Source: Desulfurellaceae bacterium bin18 (GTDB taxonomy: Bacteria; Desulfobacterota; Binatia; Bin18). Taken from it: DNA of 64,000 bases. The stretch lies in assembly GCA_002238415.1 (NCBI GenBank), contig MPMI01000008.1, forward strand, positions 62,001 to 126,000, in the 5' to 3' direction. The translations under genes and the position numbers were made by a program. Within the stretch, counting starts at the first letter, position 1; the number at the start of each line of letters is the position of its first letter. The notes under the pieces are model-generated. The model was not told where the DNA came from and made no database searches. It worked only from the letters and a program-made list of their open reading frames with translations. Shown piece by piece: positions 33,499 through 41,997 of the stretch.

Positions 33499-33930
33499 AT
33501 GGCTACAGAAGGGAAATTTGCACCAGCGCTCGACGCGGACATCATCGTTCCCTCACAGTATTTTGACCGGATTCGGTCCGAAGAATCTGCCCAGCCTGAG
33601 AAGCGACTGGTGCTCGCTGTCATGGAAAACGCGATTGCGACCTTCCAGCATTCGATTTCCGGCGCAACCCGTCGTCAACGCCGTCTCCTCAAAGAGACGG
33701 AAGAATGGATGTACTCAGGCGACACCAGTTGGCCGTTCTCGTTTGAGAATATTTGTGCCTTGCTTGGTATTGAGGCCGATTATCTCCGCAACGGGCTCGC
33801 CAAGTGGAAAAAGACACAGCTTACGCAGGATGGAACGCAGGGAGAAGCTCTAGCCCGCTTCCCACTCCGACGCATGAGTGGCCGGCGCCACGCCCTATCG
33901 ACCTATCCGTCCTCTGCGCAGGCGGCCTGA
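33499..33930 (+). CDS. Conserved hypothetical helical protein
   Basis: The 143-residue soluble protein has VLAVMENAIATFQHS, RRQRRLLKETEEWMY and WPFSFENICALLGIEADYLRNGL as its most distinctive parts. Such proteins occur in several uncultured soil lineages as unnamed families. The N-terminus was set at the ATG at 33499, preceded by GAAGGGAG. The last 30 residues are basic and may be disordered. The interval 33222-33498 contains no ORF of note. Confidence 0.55.
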   Translation: MATEGKFAPALDADIIVPSQYFDRIRSEESAQPEKRLVLAVMENAIATFQHSISGATRRQRRLLKETEEWMYSGDTSWPFSFENICALLGIEADYLRNGLAKWKKTQLTQDGTQGEALARFPLRRMSGRRHALSTYPSSAQAA

Positions 33931-34068
33931 ACGAACGATTCCTGTTTCCAGACCTGTGGCGCCCTCTCCCTGACTCCGACACATCTCCAAGAGGAAAGGA
34001 CTGGTAGGCTGTGGGCTGAAGGGCTACTATTCCTGCAAGTGCCGTTTCGTACCATGCAGGGGGCAACC

Positions 34069-34278
34069 ATGGAACTATCTCTTGACGAGAGCAGAATCAA
34101 ACAATTATTCAAGGAAGCGCTTATCGAGGTTATCGAAGAGCGCAGCAGTGTTTTCCGCGAGCTATTGACCGAGGCGATTGAGGACACTGCCTTGGTTCAC
34201 GCAATCCAAGACGGGGAAGACTCGACGCCTGTCAGCAAGCAGGAGGTTCTGAAACTCTTGGACAACGATCCCGCGTAA
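34069..34278 (+). CDS. Antitoxin-like partner of a RelE/ParE toxin
   Basis: A 69-residue acidic helical protein (MELSLDESRIKQLFKEALIE at the start) with VSKQEVLKLLDND at the end. It lies 42 bases upstream of a RelE/ParE-fold gene, the standard position of an antitoxin. The first 10 residues of the longer frame are less likely because the ATG at 34069 follows AGGGGG. It has no clear DNA-binding motif. Confidence 0.7.
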   Translation: MELSLDESRIKQLFKEALIEVIEERSSVFRELLTEAIEDTALVHAIQDGEDSTPVSKQEVLKLLDNDPA

Positions 34279-34320
34279 ACTCGACTGGAGGTTTCAGTCC
34301 ACAGCGGTAGATGCAGCAGT

Positions 34321-34587
34321 ATGACGTTAGAGTTTCGAGCGAGCTTTCTCAAGGATTTGAACAGCATTCGGGACCGATCGATTCTCAGGCGTGTCCGGGA
34401 GACAATTGCGGAGGTCGAGACTGCTAGTAATGCTCTCGAGATCAGGAATCTTAAGAAACTTCGGACAGGGGGACGCTACTACCGCATTAGGCTTGGCAAC
34501 TATCGACTGGGCTTGACTATAGAAGATAACACCGTCTCTTTTATCAGGCTTCTGCACCGGAGAGAGGTCTACCGTTATTTTCCGTGA
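34321..34587 (+). CDS. RelE/ParE-family toxin
   Basis: The 88-residue protein matches the RelE/ParE fold: FRASFLKDLNSIRDR, then VETASNALEIRNLKKLRTGG, YYRIRLGNYRLGLTIED and LLHRREVYRYFP at the end. These toxins cleave ribosome-bound mRNA (RelE) or poison gyrase (ParE); which applies cannot be told. The order antitoxin then toxin fits type II modules. Confidence 0.85.
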   Translation: MTLEFRASFLKDLNSIRDRSILRRVRETIAEVETASNALEIRNLKKLRTGGRYYRIRLGNYRLGLTIEDNTVSFIRLLHRREVYRYFP

Positions 34588-34728
34588 AATGCCAAGCTGA
34601 GCTATCGCCCCCAACGCGATAATGAACAACCGGGGAGGTTATGAGCACAACTATACTGGGACCGTAAGGAACTAGGGCTCACGGCCTTTTGGGAGAAGTT
34701 CAAAGAGGAAAGTAAGGCTTCCCGACCC

Positions 34729-34998
34729 GTGCATATTCGCACGGGTTGCAAAGAGTGGACAGAGCTTCCTCTAGATATGAAAGGGCTTTTGGCCTTGGCG
34801 AAGCGTCGAGGGAATATGAGTGCTAGCATCAGTGGGGTAGCAGCAGCGCTCAATCCAACAACAATACGATTAATAGTGAAAGCGATCGTTGTTTTGGTAG
34901 CTATTGCGGCTGCCATATATGGCATATCGAAAAAGTATAAGTTTAAGATAAAGGTCAACAAAGATGGGAGTATAGAGATCGAAGCTGCACCGGCATAG
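34729..34998 (+). CDS. Small membrane protein, unknown
   Basis: An 89-residue frame from a GTG; an ATG at 34777 would give a 73-residue product. A single hydrophobic helix (about residues 47-66, TIRLIVKAIVVLVAIAAAIYG) is followed by a basic tail KKYKFKIKVNKDGSIEIEAA. It may be a membrane-anchored partner of the TA pair or a stand-alone peptide. Low confidence; the upstream DNA is unremarkable. Confidence 0.35.
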   Translation: MHIRTGCKEWTELPLDMKGLLALAKRRGNMSASISGVAAALNPTTIRLIVKAIVVLVAIAAAIYGISKKYKFKIKVNKDGSIEIEAAPA

Positions 34999-35062
34999 CG
35001 CCGATGGCTCCCTACTTGCCATTCGGTGACGCAGAGGTCTCGGTCTTGTCAGGACTTTCAGC

Positions 35063-35797
35063 TTAGTCCTCAAGAAAAGACGCGGACTGTTCGGCAGCCG
35101 CGTCGTATTCCTGCTGGGTCATCCGCCCGCGCATTAACTCGACGCGCAGAAAAAGAAAATAGGTTTGGATGACATCAGTGCGACAGTAGCGGTGAATATC
35201 GTCCAGACGGCCGTCCTCCCACAACTGCTGGACCATCGATCCATCAATGCCGGTTTTCCCCGGCAGTCCGATCAGCTTGGCTAGGGCGTTAAAGCCGCCA
35301 CGCAAACGGTGGACTCCATAGTTGGTCAGAAAATCGTATAGATCGTAGTGACCTTCGTCAGAGAATCGGTAACGGGCCTTGCCATGAAAGTAGCGTGGAA
35401 TGCGGCAGCCGTGCTTGAGCGCTTGCAGTTCCAAAACGGGCAGGTCGAAATTCCGCCCATTAAAACTGACCAGAGTGCCTGAGAAGCGTTCCTGCCGTTC
35501 CCAGAACGCCCGCACTAAGGTTTCCTCGGCCGTACCCGATTGAGCGGTTTCCTCGGCCTGAATCGTCTCGACTCCGGTCAGCACCCGCTCTTCATTCACT
35601 TGCCCGACAGCGATGGAAATGGGCAGGTGAAAAGACAGTGGGAAAAAATCACTGCTCTGCTCTTCACGCAGGCGTTGCTGCATCCGGCGGTAGACATCGT
35701 CGTCCGACAGGCCCTCTTCTTCCGCCTGTGGAAAATAGACGGCCTGCACCAGACTCTTGTCGATGCGGGTCTCAATATCGAAAACCGTGTAGCGCAT
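35063..35797 (-). CDS. 3'-5' exonuclease of the PolB-exonuclease-like family
   Basis: The 244-residue protein has the DEDD-type exonuclease motifs: VFDIET at the N-terminus (Asp and Glu), FNGRNFDLPVLELQAL (middle Asp) and HRYCRTDVIQTYFLF (last Asp). It belongs to the group predicted as DNA polymerase B-like exonucleases with no polymerase domain. It lies 67 bases after the metallo-hydrolase gene in the same direction. Confidence 0.85.
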   Translation of the reverse strand: MRYTVFDIETRIDKSLVQAVYFPQAEEEGLSDDDVYRRMQQRLREEQSSDFFPLSFHLPISIAVGQVNEERVLTGVETIQAEETAQSGTAEETLVRAFWERQERFSGTLVSFNGRNFDLPVLELQALKHGCRIPRYFHGKARYRFSDEGHYDLYDFLTNYGVHRLRGGFNALAKLIGLPGKTGIDGSMVQQLWEDGRLDDIHRYCRTDVIQTYFLFLRVELMRGRMTQQEYDAAAEQSASFLED

Positions 35798-35864
35798 ACG
35801 AAAAACCCACGGTGTAAAATCCGCCGCCAGGTTCGCTCCGGGGCACTAAACCTCCGACTCCGCT

Positions 35865-36860
35865 TCAGGCGATAAAGCGAGTAGTTGGTTCGTCTTCGAC
35901 TCGTTTCACCTTCCCATCGTACATCAGCAGGTGCAGATGAGCCAAAGTCTCAAACGTGGCCGCAAACATGTGAAAGATGGGCAGGTCGGCATTCAAATCA
36001 AAGACCTTGGACGCGACTTCATAGGCTGAATGGGCTTGCCCGCGAATGAGATCGTACATCTCATCCAAACGGTAGCGATGATGCTGAATAATCTGCTTGG
36101 CCCGATAGCGGTGATCCTTAAACACGCCACCGTGGGCGGGCAACACAAGCTCTACGTCAAAGCCCTGAATCTTCTCCTGGGAGTCGAGAAAATCCTGGAG
36201 CGGATTGTCCGGTCCGGCGTAATACACGCCGACGTGGGGCGTAATCTTGGGCAGGAGATGATCGCCCACGATCATGACCTGATCCTTGGGCAAGTAGATG
36301 CAGCAGTGACCCTGCGTATGACCGGGCGTCCAGACGACCCGCAGTTCACGTTTCCCCACGTAGAGGGATTCGCCATCACAAATGAAATGATCCGGTTTGG
36401 CCGGCATATAGCGAGAGCCGTAAAAGCTGCCCGGGGTCGGCAGTTGCTCCGGCGAGTCCAACGGAATGCCGTGTTGCTGAAAAAAGGCAAAGGCTTCGGG
36501 GTGGCGTTCGGTAGACTGGAGCCGTTCGACCCGGGACAGTTCCAACTCATTCAAATAGACCTCGGCACCGGTCAATTCCTGGTAGGTCTGCGAGGTGCCG
36601 AAGTGGTCGGCGTGATGGTGGGTTGAGATGAGGGTGCGGATAGACGTCGGTTCACAGCCAACTGCGCTGAGAGCGGACTTGAGCGTGGCGATACTGTCTG
36701 CGGTGTGCATGCCCGTATCGATCAACGCCCATTCATCATTGTCCCTGACAAGATAGACATTGACGATACTTGGCCGCATCGGAAGCGGTAAAAACAGTTG
36801 GTATACGCCTGAGGCAACTTCGCGAATTTTTGCGTAAGTCTGGGTTTCGGTCTGTGTCAT
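35865..36860 (-). CDS. MBL-fold metallo-hydrolase
   Basis: The 331-residue protein has the metallo-beta-lactamase signature STHHHADHFG and the later metal ligands in TPGHTQGHCCIY and MIVGDHLLP. The N-terminal VYQLFLPLPMRPSIVNVYLV and the C-terminal helical domain resemble the group of hydrolases acting on acyl or lactone substrates. The start overlaps the dodecin stop (ATGA). The substrate is unknown. Confidence 0.87.
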   Translation of the reverse strand: MTQTETQTYAKIREVASGVYQLFLPLPMRPSIVNVYLVRDNDEWALIDTGMHTADSIATLKSALSAVGCEPTSIRTLISTHHHADHFGTSQTYQELTGAEVYLNELELSRVERLQSTERHPEAFAFFQQHGIPLDSPEQLPTPGSFYGSRYMPAKPDHFICDGESLYVGKRELRVVWTPGHTQGHCCIYLPKDQVMIVGDHLLPKITPHVGVYYAGPDNPLQDFLDSQEKIQGFDVELVLPAHGGVFKDHRYRAKQIIQHHRYRLDEMYDLIRGQAHSAYEVASKVFDLNADLPIFHMFAATFETLAHLHLLMYDGKVKRVEDEPTTRFIA

Positions 36861-37069
36861 TCGTGTATGCTTTCCTTAATGGGAAAGGTTGCTTTTATTT
36901 TCACCTTCCAGCGGGCTATCACTCCATCTTCGACAACCGCGGTAATGTCTGAGACCTGGACCTCGTAGATTCCGCTAATCGTGACCGCCGCCCGGGAGAC
37001 GGCAAGCGATACCGCGTCTTCAATACTGGTTGAAGACAAGCCTGTCAGTTCAATCGTTTTCTCGACCAT
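36857..37069 (-). CDS. Dodecin family flavin-binding protein
   Basis: The 70-residue protein is the typical length and has the fold sequence VEKTIELTGLSSTSIEDAV and EVQVSDITAVVEDGVIARWKVK. Dodecins assemble as 12-mers that store flavin and shield it from damage. It overlaps the metallo-hydrolase gene by 4 bases and lies 32 bases after the TetR gene, so a TetR-dodecin-MBL-exonuclease operon is likely. Confidence 0.9.
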   Translation of the reverse strand: MVEKTIELTGLSSTSIEDAVSLAVSRAAVTISGIYEVQVSDITAVVEDGVIARWKVKIKATFPIKESIHE

Positions 37070-37101
37070 AGGTCCTCCTTATGTCCTGCTCACTGATATG
37101 A

Positions 37102-37788
37102 TTATCGCTCCGCGGCAGAGCCCGCTCTATCAGGAGGACAGGCTGCGGTGCGGACCGAAGGAGGAAACGCCTCGGGCGTATAGAGTCGGCTCCGGAGTAC
37201 CTCCTTAAAACGGGTAAGCAGCCGGTGCGCGTTGACGCCGCTGTTCGCATCAACGAGTTGCTGGATCAGTAATCCGTTCAGGGTTGCCATAATCAAGGCC
37301 GCCTCTTCTGCCGACTGGATCTCGGGCATGAATACCTGGGTTTTTCGGCCCTGATTCAGAATAGAAGTCAGCAACTGCTGATACACATGGTAGAGGTCAC
37401 TGACATGGTCAACAACCTCTTTGGCGTTCCCTTCCTCACGGACGACTTGGCCAAGGACAAATTTGACTGATGGTAAGTGGTCAGTGATAAAGGTATAATA
37501 GTCATCAATGAGCTTTTCAAATTGCTCCCGTTCACTCAGCCCACGCAAGCCGGTCGCGTCGATAGCATATGGAGACAGAAAGTTCTGTAAGGCAGTACGA
37601 AAGAGGTCATTCTTGCTATTGAAATGCCACAGAATGAGCGCTTTACTCACCTCTGCAGAGCGGGCCACTTGCGCCAATGAGGTATCGGCATACCCCTGCG
37701 TGGCGAACAGCCGTCCGGCAATGTCGAGAATTTTTTCGCGCGTGTTCACACGGGCACGGTAAGTAAAAAGTCTGAGACTGTCAAACAT
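37102..37788 (-). CDS. TetR-family transcriptional regulator
   Basis: A 228-residue regulator whose N-terminal helix-turn-helix reads REKILDIAGRLFATQGYADT, SLAQVARSAEVSKALILWHF. The rest is the helical ligand domain. The longer start at 37854 overlaps the divergent transglycosylase gene start, so I prefer the Met at 37788 (FDSLRLFTYR). It is the first gene of a minus-strand operon with dodecin. Confidence 0.85.
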   Translation of the reverse strand: MFDSLRLFTYRARVNTREKILDIAGRLFATQGYADTSLAQVARSAEVSKALILWHFNSKNDLFRTALQNFLSPYAIDATGLRGLSEREQFEKLIDDYYTFITDHLPSVKFVLGQVVREEGNAKEVVDHVSDLYHVYQQLLTSILNQGRKTQVFMPEIQSAEEAALIMATLNGLLIQQLVDANSGVNAHRLLTRFKEVLRSRLYTPEAFPPSVRTAACPPDRAGSAAER

Positions 37789-37845
37789 ACCGAAGGAACG
37801 GGATGCATAATAACGAAAAGAGCAAAGGATATCCCTGCTGTCTGT

Positions 37846-39150
37846 ATGCGACATAATAGCCTTCGTTTCAGCATCCTCGTCTTGGTTCTGATGAGCGTGT
37901 GCGGTGGCGTGGTGCTCTGGTCTCCACCCCCCCCGCCGGTTTTACCTGCTCCTGCTCCTGTTCGGGTGCTTCACATTCCGCGTCCAACGGTCGCCGATAT
38001 CCAAAAACGGGGCGTGCTCACCGTGCTCATGCACCATGATGCCGCGTCCTATTTTCTCTACCGTGGTCAGGAACATGGGTTTGAATACGAATTGGCACGC
38101 GAGTTTGCCCTGCAGCTTGGCGTCACCCTCCAGGTCCGGACCCCGCCCTCAGGTGTCGCGCTCACGCAGTGGCTCATTGAAGGGGAAGGCGACATTGCAG
38201 CCGGTGTTTTTGTCCCAGATGGCAGCCCGTCCGCTCGCGTCCGGTACTCTCGGGCCTATATGGCCACGGATGTCGAGGTCATTACTCGGGCAGACCAGCC
38301 TCACCTGCCGGTGCTGCTTCACACTACACACCTAGGTCCACCCGAGGTGCTACGTACCAACTCCGTTTCTCCTGACACGTCCACTCGCCCGGAGCCGGCC
38401 CGCATAGGCTGGGCTGTCCGAGCGGAACAAATGGAACTCTTAGCTGCGGTGAACCAGTACCACGTCCGGACGAAGCGGTCGGGTCTGCGGAAAATATTGT
38501 ACGAGAAATATTTTGCAAGTACACGTTTTCTCCGTTCGGATGAATCAACCGTATTCTCCAACCGTTTGTCGCGGTACGACCCGCTCATTGCGCGCTATGC
38601 TGAGCAGGCCGGCTTTGACTGGCGGCTCATAGCCGCTCTTATTTTTGAAGAATCGCGCTTTGACCCAAAACGGAGGAGTCCGCGCGACGCGTATGGCCTC
38701 ATGCAAGTCAGGGAGGTTGCGGCTCGTGAGGTCGGGGTGAAAGATTTTTACACCCTGTACGGCAATCTTGAGGCAGGGACCAAGTATCTCCAGTTTCTCC
38801 TGCAACAATTTCCCGACGGACGGACCCAGGACCGTCTTGCCCTCGCCCTGAGTGGCTACCTGCTTGGCCCGAGTCGAGTCAGAGCAGCCCAGCGGCTCGC
38901 CCATGACCTGGGCTACGACCCGTACTGTTGGAAAGACTCTCTTGAGTCCGTTTTCCCCCTCCTGGAAGACGCCGAGTATTACCGGCAGATCAACGCCAGT
39001 TTTATCCCCGGCGGTGAGGCAGTGCAGTATGTCAATGCTATTCTCGAGCGCTATGAATTATACACGCGCTATATCCCACGTGAGTTACCGGTTGCCCAGC
39101 AGACTCAGCCTCGCCAGCCGTCGCTCTCGGTCACAGAGCCCACAGGCTAG
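37846..39150 (+). CDS. MltF-like lytic murein transglycosylase with shortened sensor domain
   Basis: A 434-residue exported protein. It has an N-terminal helix (FSILVLVLMSVCGGVVLW) and a Pro-rich linker. A solute-binding-protein-like part follows (VADIQKRGVLTVLMHHD to VFVPDGSPSARVRYSR), then a lytic transglycosylase domain (about 245-380) with the catalytic Glu in IFEESRFDP and GLMQV. The binding-protein domain of MltF is normally about 220 residues, but here the middle part after ITRAD is replaced by a Pro/Ser/Thr-rich stretch. The domain may be a degenerate remnant. It cleaves peptidoglycan glycan strands. Confidence 0.8.
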   Translation: MRHNSLRFSILVLVLMSVCGGVVLWSPPPPPVLPAPAPVRVLHIPRPTVADIQKRGVLTVLMHHDAASYFLYRGQEHGFEYELAREFALQLGVTLQVRTPPSGVALTQWLIEGEGDIAAGVFVPDGSPSARVRYSRAYMATDVEVITRADQPHLPVLLHTTHLGPPEVLRTNSVSPDTSTRPEPARIGWAVRAEQMELLAAVNQYHVRTKRSGLRKILYEKYFASTRFLRSDESTVFSNRLSRYDPLIARYAEQAGFDWRLIAALIFEESRFDPKRRSPRDAYGLMQVREVAAREVGVKDFYTLYGNLEAGTKYLQFLLQQFPDGRTQDRLALALSGYLLGPSRVRAAQRLAHDLGYDPYCWKDSLESVFPLLEDAEYYRQINASFIPGGEAVQYVNAILERYELYTRYIPRELPVAQQTQPRQPSLSVTEPTG

Positions 39151-39199
39151 GTGAGATCGGCGGCTATCTACCGAGCAAATCAGGAGGGCAGGGGAGGAA

Positions 39200-40117
39200 T
39201 CATGTGACGTGGGTGTTGAAGCGCTCGTTGACCTCTCGATGGATATAGAAAATGGCCTTCCCGATCTGGTCCGCGGTCCAGGTAATGCACGGGAAGTCGG
39301 CGTAGGTCATATACCCGCCCGAGAAAACTTCATTCCGATTGCCGTTCGGGCCCAGGAAGTAAATCGTGGTCCCGCGGGTGATTCCATGCCGGGCCGGACC
39401 GAAGTCGATTTTCACATTATTCCTTCCCAGGATATCGCCGGCCCGTAAGATGTCATTCCAGCTATCCAGCCAGAAGGCGAAATGGTGCAGCTTCCCGTTT
39501 GAGCCTTTGACAAAGGCAATATCGTGCGCCTTGTTCGAGCAGAACAGAAACGCGCCCAAGAGTTCTTCGTTGTTCGGGTCGGGAATTATCCGCTCGCTCA
39601 TCCGAAAGCCCAGGACTTGGGTGAAGAAGTCCACATTGGTCTGCACATCTTCAGCCGTCAATAACAAATGATCCAATCGGTCTGGCCCGATTCCGGCTGC
39701 CGGTCGGTCGCTCGGCCACGGGTCGGGGTTGAGCACGCCAACCTGGGTACCGCTCTGCTCGGCCTCGGCGTACAGTTCCAAGACATGCTCAGACGGGAGC
39801 GTACAGCGGACGGCCTGTCCAATCCCCAGATTCTCACCCGCCGAGACTCGACTGACGCTCAGGCCGAATTGCTCGGCCCCCTTCTCAATACGGGAAAGCT
39901 CATCCTGGGTCGCGACCTTATAGCCCATCTTCACCAGACCCAGTCCACCATTTTCAACGACCAGACTGTGATGGTCGTATTCATCCCAGCATTTGAAATA
40001 ATGTCTGCCATTCTGGCGGGCGACTTCCTGTAGCCCCAAGACATTGGTGTAGTAGTCAACCGCTTTCTCCAGGTCCGATTCGCGGGTATGCACATACCCG
40101 AGTCGCATCACACTCAT
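39200..40117 (-). CDS. Catechol 2,3-dioxygenase (extradiol, VOC superfamily)
   Basis: The 305-residue enzyme cleaves catechol next to the hydroxyls (meta cleavage) using Fe(II). Its three metal ligands are visible: His in PDRLDHLLLTAED, His in GKLHHFAFWLD and Glu in GPNGNRNEVFSGGY. Both VOC halves are present and the length is that of XylE-type enzymes. The second conserved His and Tyr (HHFAF and GGYMTY) are intact. It is the only gene of a meta-cleavage pathway here. Convergent with the transglycosylase. Confidence 0.93.
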   Translation of the reverse strand: MSVMRLGYVHTRESDLEKAVDYYTNVLGLQEVARQNGRHYFKCWDEYDHHSLVVENGGLGLVKMGYKVATQDELSRIEKGAEQFGLSVSRVSAGENLGIGQAVRCTLPSEHVLELYAEAEQSGTQVGVLNPDPWPSDRPAAGIGPDRLDHLLLTAEDVQTNVDFFTQVLGFRMSERIIPDPNNEELLGAFLFCSNKAHDIAFVKGSNGKLHHFAFWLDSWNDILRAGDILGRNNVKIDFGPARHGITRGTTIYFLGPNGNRNEVFSGGYMTYADFPCITWTADQIGKAIFYIHREVNERFNTHVT

Positions 40118-40236
40118 AGGGGTCCCTCCTGCGCGCTATTCATCTCAGCTTTATCTCCCTCATCTCTTACTGTCCAGCACAAAATTGTCAGGTCCTCCCG
40201 TTGTTCCTCTCCGGGTGAACCGTTAGGCTGGCGGCA

Positions 40237-40575
40237 ATGAAATGCGCATATTGCCAGGAGCGCGCCGGTTGGTTCAAACGGATATGCAAAGACTGCCAAT
40301 GCTTACACGAACTGTACACCCAACAACGCGGGCAACTCGGCTTGCTGCAATTCCTTGAGGTCTGTATCGAAACCGGCCTGCCGCGCGAAAAAATCGAGGC
40401 ATTTCTGAACGCCGACCCCCACGGCAACGGCAGCGTCAAAGATCAGATTACCGCAGATATGAGTACCGAACTCCTGGGCGCAATGGGCATCCGGGCACAA
40501 CAGACCGCCCAGGATGTCAGGCGTTTGCGGCAGAAAGGGGTGTGGCAGAGGATGGACGAAAAGCCGGAGGACTGA
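40237..40575 (+). CDS. Small zinc-ribbon protein, unknown
   Basis: A 112-residue protein beginning MKCAYCQERAGWFKRICKDC, which has two CxxC pairs that could form one zinc site. The rest is helical (LGLLQFLEVCIETGLPREKI and ELLGAMGIRAQQTAQDVRRL). It might bind nucleic acid or partner protein. Divergent from catechol dioxygenase. No family recognised. Confidence 0.6.
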   Translation: MKCAYCQERAGWFKRICKDCQCLHELYTQQRGQLGLLQFLEVCIETGLPREKIEAFLNADPHGNGSVKDQITADMSTELLGAMGIRAQQTAQDVRRLRQKGVWQRMDEKPED

Positions 40576-40725
40576 TCCGTCGTCGTACTATCTCGCTCGT
40601 TACACATGTCCACAAGCCGCACACCCAGCGACGCGTCCACGTATCTGATAGAATATGTCCCGTAATACTCTTGACACCCCGGCGTCCCTGCGGCATCGTT
40701 TCAAGCGCTATCGATACGTATTTCC

Positions 40726-40743
40726 TCGTACGTATGTACGAGA
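40726..40743. promoter_or_regulatory. Perfect palindrome just before the TIGR04255 gene
   Basis: CTCGTAC (40726-40732) and GTACGAG (40737-40743) flank GTAT, and the start codon follows at 40753. The direct repeat TACGTAT occurs at 40716-40722 and 40730-40736. A TTGACA-like box lies at 40671-40676, but no good -10 is seen. It looks like a repressor operator or a stem that covers the ribosome site. Confidence 0.5.
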
Positions 40744-40752
40744 GGGCAGTGC

Positions 40753-41532
40753 ATGACGACCAAAAAAGCGGCTATGCAAACTAAGGAAATCACGTACTTT
40801 CGGTTCCCGCCTGTAGATCGCAAGGTTTTTGATCGGAACTACCTGGATACCGTTGCTATTGAACTCCGGTATCCGACGTATTTACGACTGAAAGAAAAGG
40901 AGCCACTCGAAATTTCAGAGGCGATCAGAGAGCGATTTCCTCTATACGACGCAAGTAGACAGATGGAGATGACGCCACTTGGGGCGACGACCCCAGAACC
41001 GGTCTACAAATTCAGCACGAAACAAAAAGACCCAATCCTAGACATATCCGCATCAAACATTGTCCTGGTGACGAAGAAGTACAAATCATTTGAGGATTTC
41101 TCCGCACATGTCAAATTCTTCCTCGAACGGTGTATGTCCTACCTTGACACAACATTTTTCACGCGAGTTGGTCTCAGATATATCAATCATATTTCGGGGA
41201 TCCACGAGACTGGAAACGACATACTGGAATGGATTAACAATGATCTGGTGAAACCGGTTGCAGGGGGAGAAATTGGCTCGGTTCATAGCGTGAAGAGTGA
41301 ACTGGCCGGTCCATTACGGGAGGGAGGTCGCTACACATTTCGGTACGGATTATCACCATCCTCACAAAAGACGAGGCAGTTCGTTCTGGACTGGGACTAT
41401 TATAAGGAAGATGTTGAAGTCAAAGATTGTATGGATTTACTGAAAACTTTCCACAAGGCTCACTTCCCATTCTTTTGGTGGGCTCTCGGAGGCAAAGCGA
41501 GGGAGGCATTAAAAAATGGCACTATCCGCTAG
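40753..41532 (+). CDS. TIGR04255 family protein
   Basis: The 259-residue protein matches the TIGR04255 family in its pattern: VAIELRYPTYLRLKEKEPLE, DYASRQ-like YDASRQMEM, SFEDFSAHVKFFLERCMSYL and FTRVGLRYINHI. The family is of unknown function and is often found in accessory gene groups. The frame ends VREALKNGTIR-like after a HKAHFPFFWWALG segment. It overlaps the next ORF by 17 bases. Its composition is more AT-rich than the flanking genes. Confidence 0.72.
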   Translation: MTTKKAAMQTKEITYFRFPPVDRKVFDRNYLDTVAIELRYPTYLRLKEKEPLEISEAIRERFPLYDASRQMEMTPLGATTPEPVYKFSTKQKDPILDISASNIVLVTKKYKSFEDFSAHVKFFLERCMSYLDTTFFTRVGLRYINHISGIHETGNDILEWINNDLVKPVAGGEIGSVHSVKSELAGPLREGGRYTFRYGLSPSSQKTRQFVLDWDYYKEDVEVKDCMDLLKTFHKAHFPFFWWALGGKAREALKNGTIR

Positions 41533-41995
41533 CAACGCAATACAGTTTGAAGAGCTGCCTGATAGGGCTACCCTTGAACAGCCTGCCCGCTCGCTTGGCC
41601 ATTTCTCTCAATGGTTCAAGCAAGGATGGGATGACATTTGGATGTATCATGTGACCCCCACTGAAAAGGTGACAGAAGAGAAGAGTAAGGGGTCACCATA
41701 CTCTCAAGATGCGATGCGGTGGGAGACCGGACAACCAAGTGTAGGTGAATCGTACTTCACCAAGACCTTTGACGAGCCAAACGATTTTGATCAAGACGCA
41801 TATGACAGGGTGATATTGCTGGCGAAAAAATACGCCTCAGAACGCGTCGAACTGAATAAAGAAGATCGCGCTCGTCTGGAGATGCTCAATTCCACGATGG
41901 ATTTGAAATACCCGCGATACACGGAAGGAGATTTCAGAGTCCTGGATGAAGCAGAAGAGTTGCTCGAAGAAATCGAGAAAATAAGAGGACAGTAG
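41516..41995 (+). CDS. Unknown 159-residue protein linked to TIGR04255
   Basis: Starts inside the end of the TIGR04255 gene and ends two bases before the TTG of the HNH gene. Features: LEQPARSLGHFSQWFKQG, a charged middle part and a C-terminal coiled-coil-like helix (DLKYPRYTEGDFRVLDEAEE and LLEEIEKIRGQ). There are no membrane segments. No family recognised; its fixed place between the two genes suggests a functional partner. Confidence 0.55.
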   Translation: MALSASNAIQFEELPDRATLEQPARSLGHFSQWFKQGWDDIWMYHVTPTEKVTEEKSKGSPYSQDAMRWETGQPSVGESYFTKTFDEPNDFDQDAYDRVILLAKKYASERVELNKEDRARLEMLNSTMDLKYPRYTEGDFRVLDEAEELLEEIEKIRGQ

Positions 41996-41997
41996 GA

